Notes: generated by a model from the letters alone, not told the origin. Shown: positions 34,452 through 43,961, numbered from the stretch's first letter. The stretch: DNA of 64,000 nucleotides from Brevundimonas guildfordensis (GCF_014836405.1 NZ_JACSQU010000001.1:372001-436000); one strand, 5' to 3'. A program made the numbers and translations.

Positions 34452-35555
34452 CTATTTCTCTCGGGGCGCTCGAGCAGGGGGTTGCCCAGCGCCGCCGCCG
34501 TCTTCGCGGGCCGCGATGACGGCGCGAACCAACTCTTTCGCCGCCAAACGCACCTCGTCCTGGACGGCTTGATCACGGTCCAGGGCTTCGTGACTGGTCG
34601 CGTAGGGCTCCCAATAGCCGATGTAGCGGTCGATCTCCGCGTCCGCGCCGGCCGGTGACAACTTCATCGAAACGAGCCAGTCCGACAGCGATCGACGCAC
34701 GTTCTCGGCCCCTTCCACGTCGCCGTGGACGACCAGAGCAAAGCGCCGACCGGCCAGGTGGCGAGGGTAGGGCCAATCCGCCAGCTCAAGGGCCTTGGCC
34801 ATGGAGACTGTCTTGCCCTGCGTCGACGTGGGGTCGGGATTGCCGCCATCAGCGCAGACCATCCGGTCCATCATCAGCTTGAAGGGACTGGAGGCATGGT
34901 ACCAATTGACCGGAGTGACGATCAGGACGCCGTGCGCCCGCACCCACATGGGATAGATCTCGTTCATCCAGTCGTGGACCTGGCCCAGGCTGTAGTTTGG
35001 GTAGCAACTGCACGGCCAGTGACAGAGAGCCGCCGCCGTCGAGAAGCAGGCTTTACAGGGGTGAATCTCGCGCCCGTATTCCGACGCGAGCCGCGACAGA
35101 TCGAGGATCTCCGTCTCCACGCCGACATGATCCTCCACGACCTCACGCGCGATCTTGGCCAGGCGCCAGCTCTTGGACATTTCGCCGGGACAGGTGTGCT
35201 CCGAACGGCTGGAGGCGTTGATGATGAGTATGTGCAAGGGCGCCGACGCATCTTCGTGGCGGGCCTGGGCGGCGCGCACCGCGGCCTGAGCGTCCAGCCA
35301 GTCTAGCGCCAGCTCGTAATCCGGATCAGCGAAGCCCTGGCCGGCGACGCGTGTCAGAGGCGATTTGCGGCCGGAGATATAGCCGTCCCAGGCTGTAGCG
35401 GCCAAGCGATCGATCTCCTCTCGTAGAGGGTCGAAGGCGGGGTCAGCGAAGCGGCTGCGAAAGCGCGCCTCAAAGGTCGCCCGATCCAGTTCGGGGCTCG
35501 GCATGCCCTTGCGCGGCTCGGGGCCTGCAGGGGGCGGGGCGACGGGGTCGGACAT
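34452..35555 (-). CDS. NADPH-dependent FMN reductase / flavodoxin-like oxidoreductase
   Basis: 367 residues from the ATG at 35555 with GGAGG before it. The N-terminal 120 residues are a charged extension. The flavodoxin-like domain starts LHILIINASSRSEHTCPGEM (phosphate loop), then ILDLSRLASEYGREIHPCKA, with a cysteine-rich CKACFSTAAALCHWPCSC tract, and VLIVTPVNWYHASSPFKLMM, typical of this fold. A consensus EcfG promoter (GGAAC-N17-CGTT) lies 29 bp before the start, so the gene is likely part of the general stress response. Confidence 0.87.
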   Translation of the reverse strand: MSDPVAPPPAGPEPRKGMPSPELDRATFEARFRSRFADPAFDPLREEIDRLAATAWDGYISGRKSPLTRVAGQGFADPDYELALDWLDAQAAVRAAQARHEDASAPLHILIINASSRSEHTCPGEMSKSWRLAKIAREVVEDHVGVETEILDLSRLASEYGREIHPCKACFSTAAALCHWPCSCYPNYSLGQVHDWMNEIYPMWVRAHGVLIVTPVNWYHASSPFKLMMDRMVCADGGNPDPTSTQGKTVSMAKALELADWPYPRHLAGRRFALVVHGDVEGAENVRRSLSDWLVSMKLSPAGADAEIDRYIGYWEPYATSHEALDRDQAVQDEVRLAAKELVRAVIAAREDGGGAGQPPARAPREK

Positions 35556-35583
35556 GGCTGCCTCCGGCTCTGGCTTTGCCGGA

Positions 35584-35609
35584 AACGTCGCTTCCGATCG
35601 CGCCGTTCC
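35584..35609 (-). promoter_or_regulatory. EcfG/sigma-T promoter of the FMN reductase gene
   Basis: Perfect GGAAC-N17-CGTT on the minus strand, predicted start point about 20 bp upstream of the ATG at 35555. Confidence 0.78.
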
Positions 35610-35681
35610 ATCCTCGCGCCGGGAACGCCCGCGACGGGCATGACTTAGAATGGCGACCTTCAGTCGTTCAGAGGAGCCGTC

Positions 35682-36575
35682 ATGCCCGACCGCCTGACCA
35701 TGCAGGACCCACGCGATCAATATCCGCGACCGCCCTTTCCCCGGCAGCCCCAATCGGCCCCCGGCTTGGTCGCCAGGATGGAGCCGCAGCCCGACCACGG
35801 GGAAGATACCTATCGCGGCCACGGGCGACTGAAGGGGCGACGCGCCCTGATCACCGGGGGTGATTCCGGCATCGGCCGCGCGGTGGCCATCGCGTACGCC
35901 CGCGAAGGCGCCGACGTTGCGATCTCCTATCTGCCCGCCGAGGAGGCCGATGCGCGCGAGGTGATCGCCTTGATCGAAGCTGAAGGCGTCAAGGCTTTGG
36001 CCTTGCCCGGCGACGTGCGCGGCGAGGCCTGGAATGCGACTATGGTGGAGCGTACGCTCGAAGCCTTCGGGGGGCTGGACATCCTGGTCGTCAACGCTGG
36101 CCGCCAGCAGTTTCGTGACGATGTGGGCGCGGTTTCGACCGAGGATTTCGACGCGACCATGAAGACAAACCTTTATGCCATGCATTGGCTATGTCAGGCC
36201 GCGGCGCCGCATTTGCCGCCTGGCGCGGCGGTGATCACCACGGCGTCGATCCAGGCCTATGAGCCTTCGGACATCCTCTTGGACTACGCCACAACGAAGG
36301 GCGGGATCGTCACCTACACAAAGGCCCTGGCGAAGCAACTGATCGACAAGGGCGTGCGAGTGAACGCCGTGGCGCCCGGACCATTCTGGACAGTGCTGCA
36401 ACCCAGCGGCGGCCAGCCCCAGGAAAAGGTCGAGACGTTCGGGGCGCATAGCGCCTTTGGTCGTCCGGGCCAGCCGGTCGAGATCGCGCCGATCTATGTG
36501 TTGCTGGCGTCCCAGGAGGCCAGCTTTGTCACAGGCGAGGTCTGGGGCGTCACCGGCGGCGCGGGGATCGCTTAG
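35682..36575 (+). CDS. SDR-family oxidoreductase (YghA / glucose dehydrogenase-like)
   Basis: 297 residues. After a 48-residue Pro-rich extension come the Rossmann motif ALITGGDSGIGRAVA, VVNAGRQQF, the catalytic Ser in TTASIQ and YATTKGG (Y-x-x-x-K). Oxidises or reduces a sugar or aldehyde with NAD(P). Members with this long N terminus are common stress-induced enzymes. AGAGGAG precedes the ATG. Confidence 0.92.
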   Translation: MPDRLTMQDPRDQYPRPPFPRQPQSAPGLVARMEPQPDHGEDTYRGHGRLKGRRALITGGDSGIGRAVAIAYAREGADVAISYLPAEEADAREVIALIEAEGVKALALPGDVRGEAWNATMVERTLEAFGGLDILVVNAGRQQFRDDVGAVSTEDFDATMKTNLYAMHWLCQAAAPHLPPGAAVITTASIQAYEPSDILLDYATTKGGIVTYTKALAKQLIDKGVRVNAVAPGPFWTVLQPSGGQPQEKVETFGAHSAFGRPGQPVEIAPIYVLLASQEASFVTGEVWGVTGGAGIA

Positions 36576-36580
36576 ACGGG

Positions 36581-37381
36581 TCAGACCTCGAACACGCGAT
36601 ACGGGGTGTCGCCCAATGTCCGCAGCACGGGCAGGGCGACGTTGTAGACCGGAACGCCGCGCGCCGTGCGGCCTTCGGGCGCCCCGCGATGGGCGTGACC
36701 ATGCAGGACCAGCTTCACGTTCTCATAGCGATCGACCACCTCGCCCAGCCGCGACGAGCCGAGGAAGGCATGGATCTCCGGCGGCTCGCCGATCACGGTG
36801 TCCACCACTGGAGCGTAGTGGAGCAGCACCACGCTTCGCTCTGTGCGCAGAGTGCGGATTGAGTTTTCGATGATGTTGGCGTCTTCGACGGCCTCATTGA
36901 CGAAGGTCTTGATCGAGGCCTCGCCGAAGGAACTGAGCATGTAGCGGCCGAAGCCCCCCACGAATCCCTTGCCGCCGGCGAAACCGACGCCGTCGATCTC
37001 ATAGGCTTCGCCGGACAACATCTTGACCCCGGCTTCGCTCAGCATGCGGGTGACTTCCTGCGGCTGGCCGCATTCGTGCTCGTGATTGCCCAGAACGCCG
37101 ACCATGGGAATGCGGCATGCGCGCAGGTCCTCAAGAAGGTTCTCGACCTCAACCGTCTTGCCGAAGTTGACCAGGTCGCCGCACAGGCACAGCACGTCCG
37201 CGTCCTCATGCACGCGGTCGAACAGGTCGCGATAGGCGCGGTGCGAGGTTTCGCCAACGTGCAGGTCGCCAACGGCGGCCACGCGCAGCTTCTTCTTCGG
37301 GCCTGCCTCCATGCCCGGCTGTGGAGTCTGGGCTTCGGCGAGCGGCGGGGCGGTTCCGGGCCGGTCAGGCGACGGGGTCAT
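36581..37381 (-). CDS. Metallophosphoesterase
   Basis: 266 residues with the calcineurin-like metal motifs in order: VGDLHVGE, LCGDLVNFG, LGNHEHE and LHGHAHRG. The substrate is unknown. Family members cleave phosphodiesters such as cyclic nucleotides, Nudix-type compounds or RNA ends. Its start overlaps the end of the upstream nucleotidyltransferase gene by 17 bp, so the two are coupled. Confidence 0.92.
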   Translation of the reverse strand: MTPSPDRPGTAPPLAEAQTPQPGMEAGPKKKLRVAAVGDLHVGETSHRAYRDLFDRVHEDADVLCLCGDLVNFGKTVEVENLLEDLRACRIPMVGVLGNHEHECGQPQEVTRMLSEAGVKMLSGEAYEIDGVGFAGGKGFVGGFGRYMLSSFGEASIKTFVNEAVEDANIIENSIRTLRTERSVVLLHYAPVVDTVIGEPPEIHAFLGSSRLGEVVDRYENVKLVLHGHAHRGAPEGRTARGVPVYNVALPVLRTLGDTPYRVFEV

Positions 37382-38144
37382 GACGTTCCTCCAGGCCTTT
37401 GCCCACGACGTCGCCGAAGCCCCACTCGGAAATGTCGGCGATGTAGTCGCGCGGGCTAAAGAGGCGGCCGCGGCACACCTTCACGCGCGGCGGCGGCAAA
37501 TCGACCTGGGCCTGCAGGCGGCCGATCAGTTCGGTCATCAGCCAACCCGGCACCAGGCTGCGCTCGGTCGGATAGGCGAAGCGGAAGTTGAGCAAGTGCG
37601 CCATCAACACCTCCCAATAGAGGTCCATCTGATCCAGCAGCGACTTCCAGTCGATGGCGTCCGCCTGTTTCAGGATGACGTGGTTCACGTCGGCGCCGTC
37701 GTAGCGATAGCGGTCCTGAATGAAGACCTTCGACAGGATCAGTGCCGTCGGCGGGGTGATCGTCACCTCATGGCCGTAGACAGTGATGCGGTCGGGACCG
37801 AACCAGCTGTCAGACACGGCGATCGTGCCGTTCGACATGGCGAAAATGACGTCAAAGAAGTGCTTCTCGTCTTTCCAGACCTTGGCGATCCAGCGCTCGT
37901 CCTCGACGTCGGTGCGATAGCCGCGCGCCTGGAAGAAGGACAGGATACGGGGGTAGTCGCCAGGCTTGCAGAAGACGTCCAAGTCCTTGGTCGGGCGACG
38001 GATGCCCGTATAGGCGGTGACGGCGTAGGTCCCCGACAGCAGAAAGGGCACGCCCGATTCCTTCAGCAGGCCTAACGCCTCCTCATAGAAGGCCTGCGCC
38101 TCGGGCGGCGGTTCAAAGGCGGGTTCGGCGACGGTATCGGACAT
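37365..38144 (-). CDS. Nucleotidyltransferase-fold protein
   Basis: 259 residues from the ATG at 38144. FLLSGTYAVTAYTGIRRPTK is followed by DLDVFC, the G[ST]..x(n)D-x-D active-site pattern of the Pol-beta-type fold. Later comes HFFDVIF with a third acidic position. Which nucleotide or acceptor is used is unknown. Driven by a perfect EcfG promoter and overlapping the metallophosphoesterase gene, it suggests a paired make-and-break activity (inference). Confidence 0.82.
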   Translation of the reverse strand: MSDTVAEPAFEPPPEAQAFYEEALGLLKESGVPFLLSGTYAVTAYTGIRRPTKDLDVFCKPGDYPRILSFFQARGYRTDVEDERWIAKVWKDEKHFFDVIFAMSNGTIAVSDSWFGPDRITVYGHEVTITPPTALILSKVFIQDRYRYDGADVNHVILKQADAIDWKSLLDQMDLYWEVLMAHLLNFRFAYPTERSLVPGWLMTELIGRLQAQVDLPPPRVKVCRGRLFSPRDYIADISEWGFGDVVGKGLEERHDPVA

Positions 38145-38173
38145 CGTATCGGGGTTCCTGAGCAGGGCAGGGA

Positions 38174-38199
38174 AACGGCGCAGGTGAAAGTCGGGTTCC
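38174..38199 (-). promoter_or_regulatory. EcfG/sigma-T promoter of the nucleotidyltransferase operon
   Basis: Perfect GGAAC-N17-CGTT on the minus strand, 30 bp before the ATG at 38144. Confidence 0.78.
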
Positions 38200-38221
38200 G
38201 CCGCTTGCGTGGCCGACGAAT

Positions 38222-38247
38222 GGAACCGCCTTTGGAAGTCTGAGGTT
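38222..38247 (+). promoter_or_regulatory. EcfG/sigma-T type promoter of the isochorismatase-like gene
   Basis: GGAAC-N17-GGTT on the plus strand, ending ten bases before the ATG at 38257, which would make the transcript nearly leaderless. Confidence 0.6.
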
Positions 38248-38256
38248 TGCGCCAGC

Positions 38257-38871
38257 ATGGCTTCCGGCATTCATTTCGGCCGCATCCCGGCCAACGCGGT
38301 CCATCTGTGCGTCGACATGCAACGTCTCTTTGCGGAAGATACGGCCTGGCGCACGCCATGGATGCCGCGCGTCCTGCCCGTCGTCGTGCGTCTGTGCGAG
38401 CGTAAGGCCGAGCGCACCTGTTTCACCCGTTTCATCCCCGCGCGCTCGCCGGGCGAGGGGCGGGGAACGTGGCGGCGCTACTGGGAGCGATGGTCGTCGA
38501 TCACGCTCGACAACCTGGGGGACGACAAGGTGGAGCTGTTGCCCGAGCTTCAGACCTTCACCCCGCCCGCCAGGGTGCTGGACAAGGCGCATTATTCCGC
38601 GTGGGTCGATACCGGTTTGGCGAGCGCTCTGGCGGCGGGTCACGTGGACACTCTGGTCGTGACCGGAGCCGAGACCGACATGTGCGTGCTCGCGACCGTG
38701 CTTGGAGCGGTGGACCTGGGCTTTCGGGTGGTGGTTGTTGCCGACGCCCTGTGCAGTTCGTCTGATCAGTCGCACGACGCCTTGCTGGGTCTTTATCATG
38801 ACCGGTTCGGCCAGCAGATCGAGACGGCGGAGTGCGACGAAGTTCTGGACGCCTGGGATGAGCCCGACTGA
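38257..38871 (+). CDS. Isochorismatase-family cysteine hydrolase
   Basis: 204 residues. AVHLCVDMQRLFAED (catalytic Asp), a Lys in DKAHYSAW and the nucleophile in VVTGAETDMCVLATVLGAVD (Cys). Members hydrolyse amides, nicotinamide or isochorismate-type ethers. The start at 38257 is chosen from domain length and the EcfG-type promoter directly upstream. Confidence 0.9.
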   Translation: MASGIHFGRIPANAVHLCVDMQRLFAEDTAWRTPWMPRVLPVVVRLCERKAERTCFTRFIPARSPGEGRGTWRRYWERWSSITLDNLGDDKVELLPELQTFTPPARVLDKAHYSAWVDTGLASALAAGHVDTLVVTGAETDMCVLATVLGAVDLGFRVVVVADALCSSSDQSHDALLGLYHDRFGQQIETAECDEVLDAWDEPD

Positions 38872-38944
38872 CCGCCACTCGCGCCGCCTGAGGACCGCTT
38901 GAATCGATCGGCGTTCCGTGAAAACGTCATCGGGCGGGGGCGCC

Positions 38945-39547
38945 ATGAACGGTTTCGATTTCCTCTTTTCGCTGATCGGCCTTTTGCTGGGGTTCGTCCT
39001 GATCGAAATCCTCAGCGGCCTTAGCCGGGCGTTGAAAGCGCGTCAGACGCATCAGAAACAAGATGAGCAGGCGGTTCGCGTGGGGTGGCTTAGCCTCCTG
39101 CTGGCTCTTTTCATCATGGTGGATGTCGCCAGTTACTGGACAAACGTCTGGGAGATGCGCGAGCGGCTGACGGTCGGCTACGATACGGTTCTGATCAGCT
39201 TGCTGGTGGCGGCGCTCTACTATTTCGCCGCTTCGATGGTCTTTCCCAGCAACCTGGACGCTTGGCCGAATTTGGACGAGTGGTTCTGGCGCAACAAGCG
39301 TCGCGTCCTCCTGCTTGTTTTCGCGGCAAGCGCGGTGACCATGACAGGAGTGTTCGTGCTCTCGACCGAACGACCTCCGCTGTGGGAAGTGGTGGTGACG
39401 CAGGCCCTCTACTTCGGCCTTGTCCTCTCCGCCGCCCTGGCGCGGGGGCCGCGAGTGTTCGCCGCGTCCATAGGCGCTCTTCTGCTCGTCTATGGGCTCT
39501 ACGCGGCGGTTGGTCTGGGATTCCGGCTCGGCCTGTTCGGCGCCTGA
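38945..39547 (+). CDS. Multi-pass membrane protein, unknown
   Basis: 200 residues with five or six membrane helices: FLFSLIGLLLGFVLIEILSG, WLSLLLALFIMVDVASYW, YDTVLISLLVAALYYFAASM, VLLLVFAASAVTMTGVFVL, and a Leu/Gly-rich end. No family recognised. The ATG at 38945 is preferred over a GTG at 38918 because the membrane domain starts there. It lies in the stress block, followed by SemiSWEET. Confidence 0.75.
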   Translation: MNGFDFLFSLIGLLLGFVLIEILSGLSRALKARQTHQKQDEQAVRVGWLSLLLALFIMVDVASYWTNVWEMRERLTVGYDTVLISLLVAALYYFAASMVFPSNLDAWPNLDEWFWRNKRRVLLLVFAASAVTMTGVFVLSTERPPLWEVVVTQALYFGLVLSAALARGPRVFAASIGALLLVYGLYAAVGLGFRLGLFGA

Positions 39548-39563
39548 ACAAAGGGTCGCTTTC

Positions 39564-39588
39564 GGAACAGCTAAGCGGGCCTGACGTT
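39564..39588 (+). promoter_or_regulatory. EcfG/sigma-T promoter of the SemiSWEET gene
   Basis: Perfect GGAAC-N16-CGTT eight bases before the ATG at 39597, implying leaderless or nearly leaderless mRNA. Confidence 0.75.
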
Positions 39589-39596
39589 GGCCGGTG

Positions 39597-39872
39597 ATGG
39601 ACGACCAGCTCGCGAACATCATCGGCACGGCGGCGGCGCTCTGCTCGATCACCAGCTTTGCGCCGCAGGCCTATAAGATCTGGAAAGAGCGCGATGCGTC
39701 GGCGGTGAGCCTCAAGACCTACTCCTTGACCGTTAGCTGCTTCATCCTCTGGACGATCTACGGCGTCATGACCCAGGCGTGGCCGGTGACTTTCGCCAAC
39801 GCCTGCGCTCTTGTCATGGCGTCGGCCGTCCTGGTCATGAAGTGGCGCTTCCGAGATAGCGGCGGCCAGTGA
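39597..39872 (+). CDS. SemiSWEET sugar transporter
   Basis: 91 residues, three helices: IIGTAAALCSITSFAPQAYK (PQ motif), SLKTYSLTVSCFILWTIYG and ANACALVMASAVLVMKWRF. SemiSWEETs are the smallest sugar transporters and work as dimers for facilitated sugar movement. A perfect general-stress promoter lies directly in front. Confidence 0.9.
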   Translation: MDDQLANIIGTAAALCSITSFAPQAYKIWKERDASAVSLKTYSLTVSCFILWTIYGVMTQAWPVTFANACALVMASAVLVMKWRFRDSGGQ

Positions 39873-39876
39873 CGCG

Positions 39877-39901
39877 GGAGCCGAAGCTCGACGGCGACGT
39901 T
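39877..39901 (+). promoter_or_regulatory. EcfG-like promoter of the TIGR02587 gene
   Basis: GGAGC-N16-CGTT, one mismatch to consensus, eight bases before the ATG at 39910. Confidence 0.5.
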
Positions 39902-39909
39902 GCGTGGGC

Positions 39910-40728
39910 ATGAGCTCGTTTCAGAACACCGCGAAGGCGGACGGCGCATATGTCCGGGATCTCGGCCGGGCCTTCGGCGGCGCGCTGCTGTTCAGCTTGC
40001 CCCTGCTGATGACCATGGAGATGTGGGCGCTCGGCTTTGCTGCAGAGCCGGTGCGGCGTCTGGTCTTCCTGTTAGCGTCGCTGCCGGTTCTTTTCGGGCT
40101 GGCGCACTACGCCGGGTTTTCGGCGCGACGAGGCCTGCTGAACAATGCGTTGGACACCCTGGTCGCTCTGGCCGTGGGCTTTATCACCGCCACTGCGCTT
40201 TTGATGGTGTTCAATGTGCTGGACTGGAGTTCGCCCGCCTCCGCTGTGGGGCAGGTCGCCTTGCAGGCGGTGCCGGCCGCGCTCGGCGCCCTGGCGGCGC
40301 GACGCCAGCTGTCCGGCGATCCGAACGAGGGCGAAGAAGACCAGGCCTCCTATCCGGGAGAACTGTTCCTGATGCTCGCTGGAGCGCTCTTTTTCGCGCT
40401 GAACCTGGCCCCGACGGAGGAGATGCGCCTGATCGCCTATCTTACCACCCCCTTGGGCGCTCTGGGGGTGCTGACGGTGTCGGTCGTCCTGCTGCACCTC
40501 ATCGTGTTCGAAGCGGGTTTTGCCGGGCAGGAAGAGGCGGAGACGCCGTTACGGGCGTTTCTCGATTTCACTCTGCCGGGTTACGCCCTGTGCCTGCTTT
40601 CCAGCCTGGCCATGCTGTGGGTGTTCGGAGGAGCGGACGGCCACGGCGTTCAGTCGCTTGCCGCCAATGTCGTCATCCTGACCTTTCCGGCGTCGATAGG
40701 CGCGGCCGCAGCCCGGCTTCTGGTGTGA
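39910..40728 (+). CDS. TIGR02587-family membrane protein
   Basis: 272 residues, about eight helices. DLGRAFGGALLFSLPLLMTM, then EMWALGF, GELFLMLAGALFFALNLAPT and EEMRLIAY are the conserved tracts of this uncharacterised family. It occurs next to a TIGR02588 gene in many bacteria, as here. Function unknown. The family is often near general-stress genes. Confidence 0.88.
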   Translation: MSSFQNTAKADGAYVRDLGRAFGGALLFSLPLLMTMEMWALGFAAEPVRRLVFLLASLPVLFGLAHYAGFSARRGLLNNALDTLVALAVGFITATALLMVFNVLDWSSPASAVGQVALQAVPAALGALAARRQLSGDPNEGEEDQASYPGELFLMLAGALFFALNLAPTEEMRLIAYLTTPLGALGVLTVSVVLLHLIVFEAGFAGQEEAETPLRAFLDFTLPGYALCLLSSLAMLWVFGGADGHGVQSLAANVVILTFPASIGAAAARLLV

Positions 40729-40730
40729 CC

Positions 40731-41117
40731 ATGGCGCGCCGAGGGAAAGAGGCAAAGGATAGGAACGTCGTGTCCCGGGTGCAGGCCTGCTGCGCCGTGG
40801 CGGGGGCTATCGTCCTGCTCGGGGCCGTGGCCGTTCTCGCTTCTGCGGCCTTTTCCAAACCGTTGCCTGCGAACCTGACGATCAGGAACGATGATGTTCG
40901 TGCTTCGGCGGGCGGATGGGTGGTCGATGTCGTGGTCGTAAACGAGGGCGACCTGGCGGCGGCCGCTGTGGATATCGAGGGGCAATTCGGCGACGAACGC
41001 TCCAATGTCTCGCTCGATTATGTGCCGGGCAAGGGAGAAAAGCGGGCCAGTCTGGTATTTTCGGGCGCGCAGAAGCCGGAGCCGCGCCTGCGCGTGCTGG
41101 GCTGGTCCGAGCCCTAG
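40731..41117 (+). CDS. TIGR02588-family protein
   Basis: 128 residues. One N-terminal membrane anchor (VQACCAVAGAIVLLGAVAVL), then a periplasmic beta-rich domain (VVDVVVVNEGDLAAAAVDIE and SLDYVPGKGEKRASLVF). It starts two bases after the TIGR02587 stop, so both are translated from one message and probably form a complex. Confidence 0.85.
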   Translation: MARRGKEAKDRNVVSRVQACCAVAGAIVLLGAVAVLASAAFSKPLPANLTIRNDDVRASAGGWVVDVVVVNEGDLAAAAVDIEGQFGDERSNVSLDYVPGKGEKRASLVFSGAQKPEPRLRVLGWSEP

Positions 41118-42154
41118 CCGACGGCTGGCCCCTCACTCGCCGCGCCCGCGAGGCGCGCTTCGCGCCAAGCCGCGGTGGTGAGCGCGGGCAGCATGGCCAC
41201 AGCGTCGGCGGCCTTGGCGCTGGACGCGTTGCCTGAAAGCATCCGCTTCTTCACTCCCTGGACGATGCCGATCAGGCGGAACAGGTTGAAGGCGAAGTGC
41301 CAGTGGAGGTCGGGTAGCTCGTCGCGGCCGGTGGCGGCGCAATACCGCCGGGCGATGTCGGCCAGCGACGGAATGCCTGCCGTCTCAAGGTCCAGACCGT
41401 TCAAGCCCGCGCGGCCGTCGGCGGGCAGAATCCAGTTCATGGCCAGATAGGCGAAATCCGCCAGCGGGTCGCCCAGCGTCGCGAGTTCCCAGTCCAGCAC
41501 GGCCCGGACCGTCATGGAACTGGGCGCGTAGATCAGATTGTCGATGCGATAGTCGCCGTGGATGATGGCGGTGCGCGTCTGTTGCGGCGCCGTTCGGGGC
41601 AGGAAGTCGATCAGGCGCTCGACCTCGGGCAGGTCGTCGGTCTGGGCGGCGCGATACTGCTTGGTCCAGCGGGCGACCTGACGCTCGAAATAATTGCCGG
41701 GGCGACCGAAGTCCTCCAGTCCCACGGCGACCGGATCGACACTGTGCAACTGCGCCAGCGTATCGACCATGGCTTCATAGGCGGTGCGGCGCTCATCCGG
41801 CGACAGGTCAGGCAGGGCGCCGTTCCAGAAGGTGCGGCCCTCGACCAGCTCCATCACATAGAAGGTCGAGCCGATGATGGAGTCGTCCTGGCACAGGGCT
41901 AGCGGCGCGGGCACGGGAAAGCCGGTCGGATGCAGGGCGCTGATCAGCCGATATTCGCGCTCGACCGCATGGGCAGAGGCCAGCAGGGGGCCGAAAGGCC
42001 GACGGCGCAGGACATAGTCCCGGCCGTCGACGGTCATCCGATAGGTCGGATTCGACTGGCCGCCGGGAAATTTCTCCAGCCGGATATCGGCGGGCGCGGC
42101 GGGCAGGACGCCCGCCAGCCATGGTCCCAGACGCGCGACGTCCAGATCGCTCAT
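41114..42154 (-). CDS. APH-like phosphotransferase partner of acyl-CoA dehydrogenase
   Basis: 346 residues with kinase-like motifs: [14 protein letters not shown] (nucleotide loop), [13 protein letters not shown] (catalytic HGD-x(4)-N) and [20 protein letters not shown] (metal DxE-like). In mammals this domain is fused to an acyl-CoA dehydrogenase (ACAD10/11) and phosphorylates 4-hydroxyacyl-CoAs. Here the ATG at 42154 forms an ATGA overlap with the dehydrogenase stop, supporting a joint role in hydroxy-fatty acid breakdown. Confidence 0.9.
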   Translation of the reverse strand: MSDLDVARLGPWLAGVLPAAPADIRLEKFPGGQSNPTYRMTVDGRDYVLRRRPFGPLLASAHAVEREYRLISALHPTGFPVPAPLALCQDDSIIGSTFYVMELVEGRTFWNGALPDLSPDERRTAYEAMVDTLAQLHSVDPVAVGLEDFGRPGNYFERQVARWTKQYRAAQTDDLPEVERLIDFLPRTAPQQTRTAIIHGDYRIDNLIYAPSSMTVRAVLDWELATLGDPLADFAYLAMNWILPADGRAGLNGLDLETAGIPSLADIARRYCAATGRDELPDLHWHFAFNLFRLIGIVQGVKKRMLSGNASSAKAADAVAMLPALTTAAWREARLAGAASEGPAVG

Positions 42155-43401
42155 CGCGCCGCTTCGGCGTGACGGGCGAACTCCGACCGGGCGATGGCGC
42201 GGGCGTGCACCTCGTCGGGGCCATCGGCGAGACGCAGGGTGCGGATGCTGGCCCAGGCCGCCGCCAGTTCGAAGTCCTGGGATACGCCGCCGCCGCCGTG
42301 GGCCTGAATGGCGTCGTCGATGATGCGCAGCGCCATCGTCGGCGCCTGGACCTTGATCATGGCGATCTCGTCCTTGGCCGCCTTGTTGCCTGCGCGGTCC
42401 ATCATGTCGGCGGCCTTCAGGCACAGCAGGCGCGTCATCTCGATGTCGATGCGGGCGCGGGCGACGCGCTCTTCCCAGACCGAATGGTCGCCGATCCGTT
42501 TGCCGAAGGCGACGCGCGACATCAGGCGGCGCGTCATGGCCTCCAGCGCCTCTTCGGCGGCGCCGATGGTGCGCATGCAGTGGTGGATGCGGCCGGGCCC
42601 CAGGCGTCCTTGCGCGATCTCGAAGCCGCGCCCCTCGCCGAGCAGGATGTTCTCGACCGGCACCCGCACGTCGGTCAGGCTGACCTCCATGTGGCCGTGC
42701 GGGGCGTGGTCATAGCCATAGACGCGCAGAGACCGCTCGATCTTCACGCCGGGCGCATCCATCGGCACCAGGATCATCGACTGCTGGCGATAGGTCTTCT
42801 CGTCCGGGTCGGTCTTGCCCATGACGATGGCGACGCGGCAGCGCGGATCGCCCGCGCCGGATGACCACCATTTGCGGCCGTTGATGACGTAATGGTCGCC
42901 GTCGCGCGTGATCTGGGTCTGGATGTTGGTGGCGTCGGACGAGGCGACGGCCGGTTCGGTCATCAGGAAGGCTGAGCGGATCTCGCCATTCATCAACGGA
43001 ATCAGCCACTGCGCCTTCTGAGCGGGCGAGCCGTAGCGGTGCAGCACCTCCATATTGCCCGTGTCCGGCGCCGAACAGTTGAAGACCTCGCTGGCCCATT
43101 CGATGCGGCCCATCTCTTCGGCGCAAAGAGCATATTCCAGGTTGGTCAGCCGCTCGCCGGTGAATTCGAAGTCGTCCGCCTCGGCCATGCCCTGGGGGGC
43201 AGGCGGCATGAACAGGTTCCACAGTCCGGCGGCGCGCGCCTCGGCCTTCAGCGTCTCGATCGAGGGCAGGGGGGCGGTCCAACGGTCGCCTTCGGCGATC
43301 TCCGCGTGCACGGCGGCGACGCGCGGGCGCACCTTGTCGGCCATGAAGGCCCGGACCCGCGCCTGAAACGAACGCTCGCGCTCCGTCAGGGTGAAATCCA
43401 T
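42151..43401 (-). CDS. Acyl-CoA dehydrogenase family protein
   Basis: 416 residues. FAD-binding and substrate motifs are [60 protein letters not shown], and the C-terminal [17 protein letters not shown] region that binds flavin. It resembles the ACAD10/11-type bacterial enzymes with long N-terminal helices. Coupled to the kinase-like gene. Confidence 0.95.
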   Translation of the reverse strand: MDFTLTERERSFQARVRAFMADKVRPRVAAVHAEIAEGDRWTAPLPSIETLKAEARAAGLWNLFMPPAPQGMAEADDFEFTGERLTNLEYALCAEEMGRIEWASEVFNCSAPDTGNMEVLHRYGSPAQKAQWLIPLMNGEIRSAFLMTEPAVASSDATNIQTQITRDGDHYVINGRKWWSSGAGDPRCRVAIVMGKTDPDEKTYRQQSMILVPMDAPGVKIERSLRVYGYDHAPHGHMEVSLTDVRVPVENILLGEGRGFEIAQGRLGPGRIHHCMRTIGAAEEALEAMTRRLMSRVAFGKRIGDHSVWEERVARARIDIEMTRLLCLKAADMMDRAGNKAAKDEIAMIKVQAPTMALRIIDDAIQAHGGGGVSQDFELAAAWASIRTLRLADGPDEVHARAIARSEFARHAEAAR

Positions 43402-43571
43402 CGCTTAGCTCCCTTGAGTATGGCCACAACGCCGAGTCGGTCTTTCAACCGGTCGAAGATTCTCGACAGGCTTCACCATGCCAGACCGTTCGTCATCTGA
43501 AATCGCTGGCGGCGTTCAAGGCAGAGGGCGCGCTCCCGCTCGGCATGGGGGGAACGCGCCGGTCGCTGAGC

Positions 43572-43961
43572 CTACTCCGAGGTCTTGCCGTCGAAATGCT
43601 CCTCGGCTTCGTCGGCCTTGGTCGGATGAACTACGTCGAGGCGATGCTCGGGCGGGCCATAGAGGGTGTAGAGCTTGAGCGGCTCTGAGCCGGTGTTGAT
43701 CAGGTTGTGGCGGGCTCCGGCGGGAACAATGATGCCGGACTCGGCCTGGGCGGGGCGCGATTGCCCGTCGATGACGATCTGTCCTTCGCCCTGTTCGATG
43801 CGGAAGAACTGGTCGTGGCCTTCGTGGACCTCTTCGCCGATCTCTTCCCCCGGCTGAAGCGTCATCAGCACCAGTTGCAGATGGCAGCCGGTGTAGAGCA
43901 CGCGGCGGTAGTCATTGTTGTCGAGCGTGGCCCGTTCGATATCGTCGAGATAGCCTTGCAT
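43572..43961 (-). CDS. Cupin-domain protein
   Basis: 129 residues. One cupin barrel with VLMTLQPGEEIGEEVHEGHD (metal ligands E and H), FFRIEQGEGQIVIDG and IIVPAGARHNLINTG. The ending has a histidine and charged tail. Probably a metal-dependent sugar isomerase-like or binding protein. Substrate unknown. Confidence 0.9.
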   Translation of the reverse strand: MQGYLDDIERATLDNNDYRRVLYTGCHLQLVLMTLQPGEEIGEEVHEGHDQFFRIEQGEGQIVIDGQSRPAQAESGIIVPAGARHNLINTGSEPLKLYTLYGPPEHRLDVVHPTKADEAEEHFDGKTSE

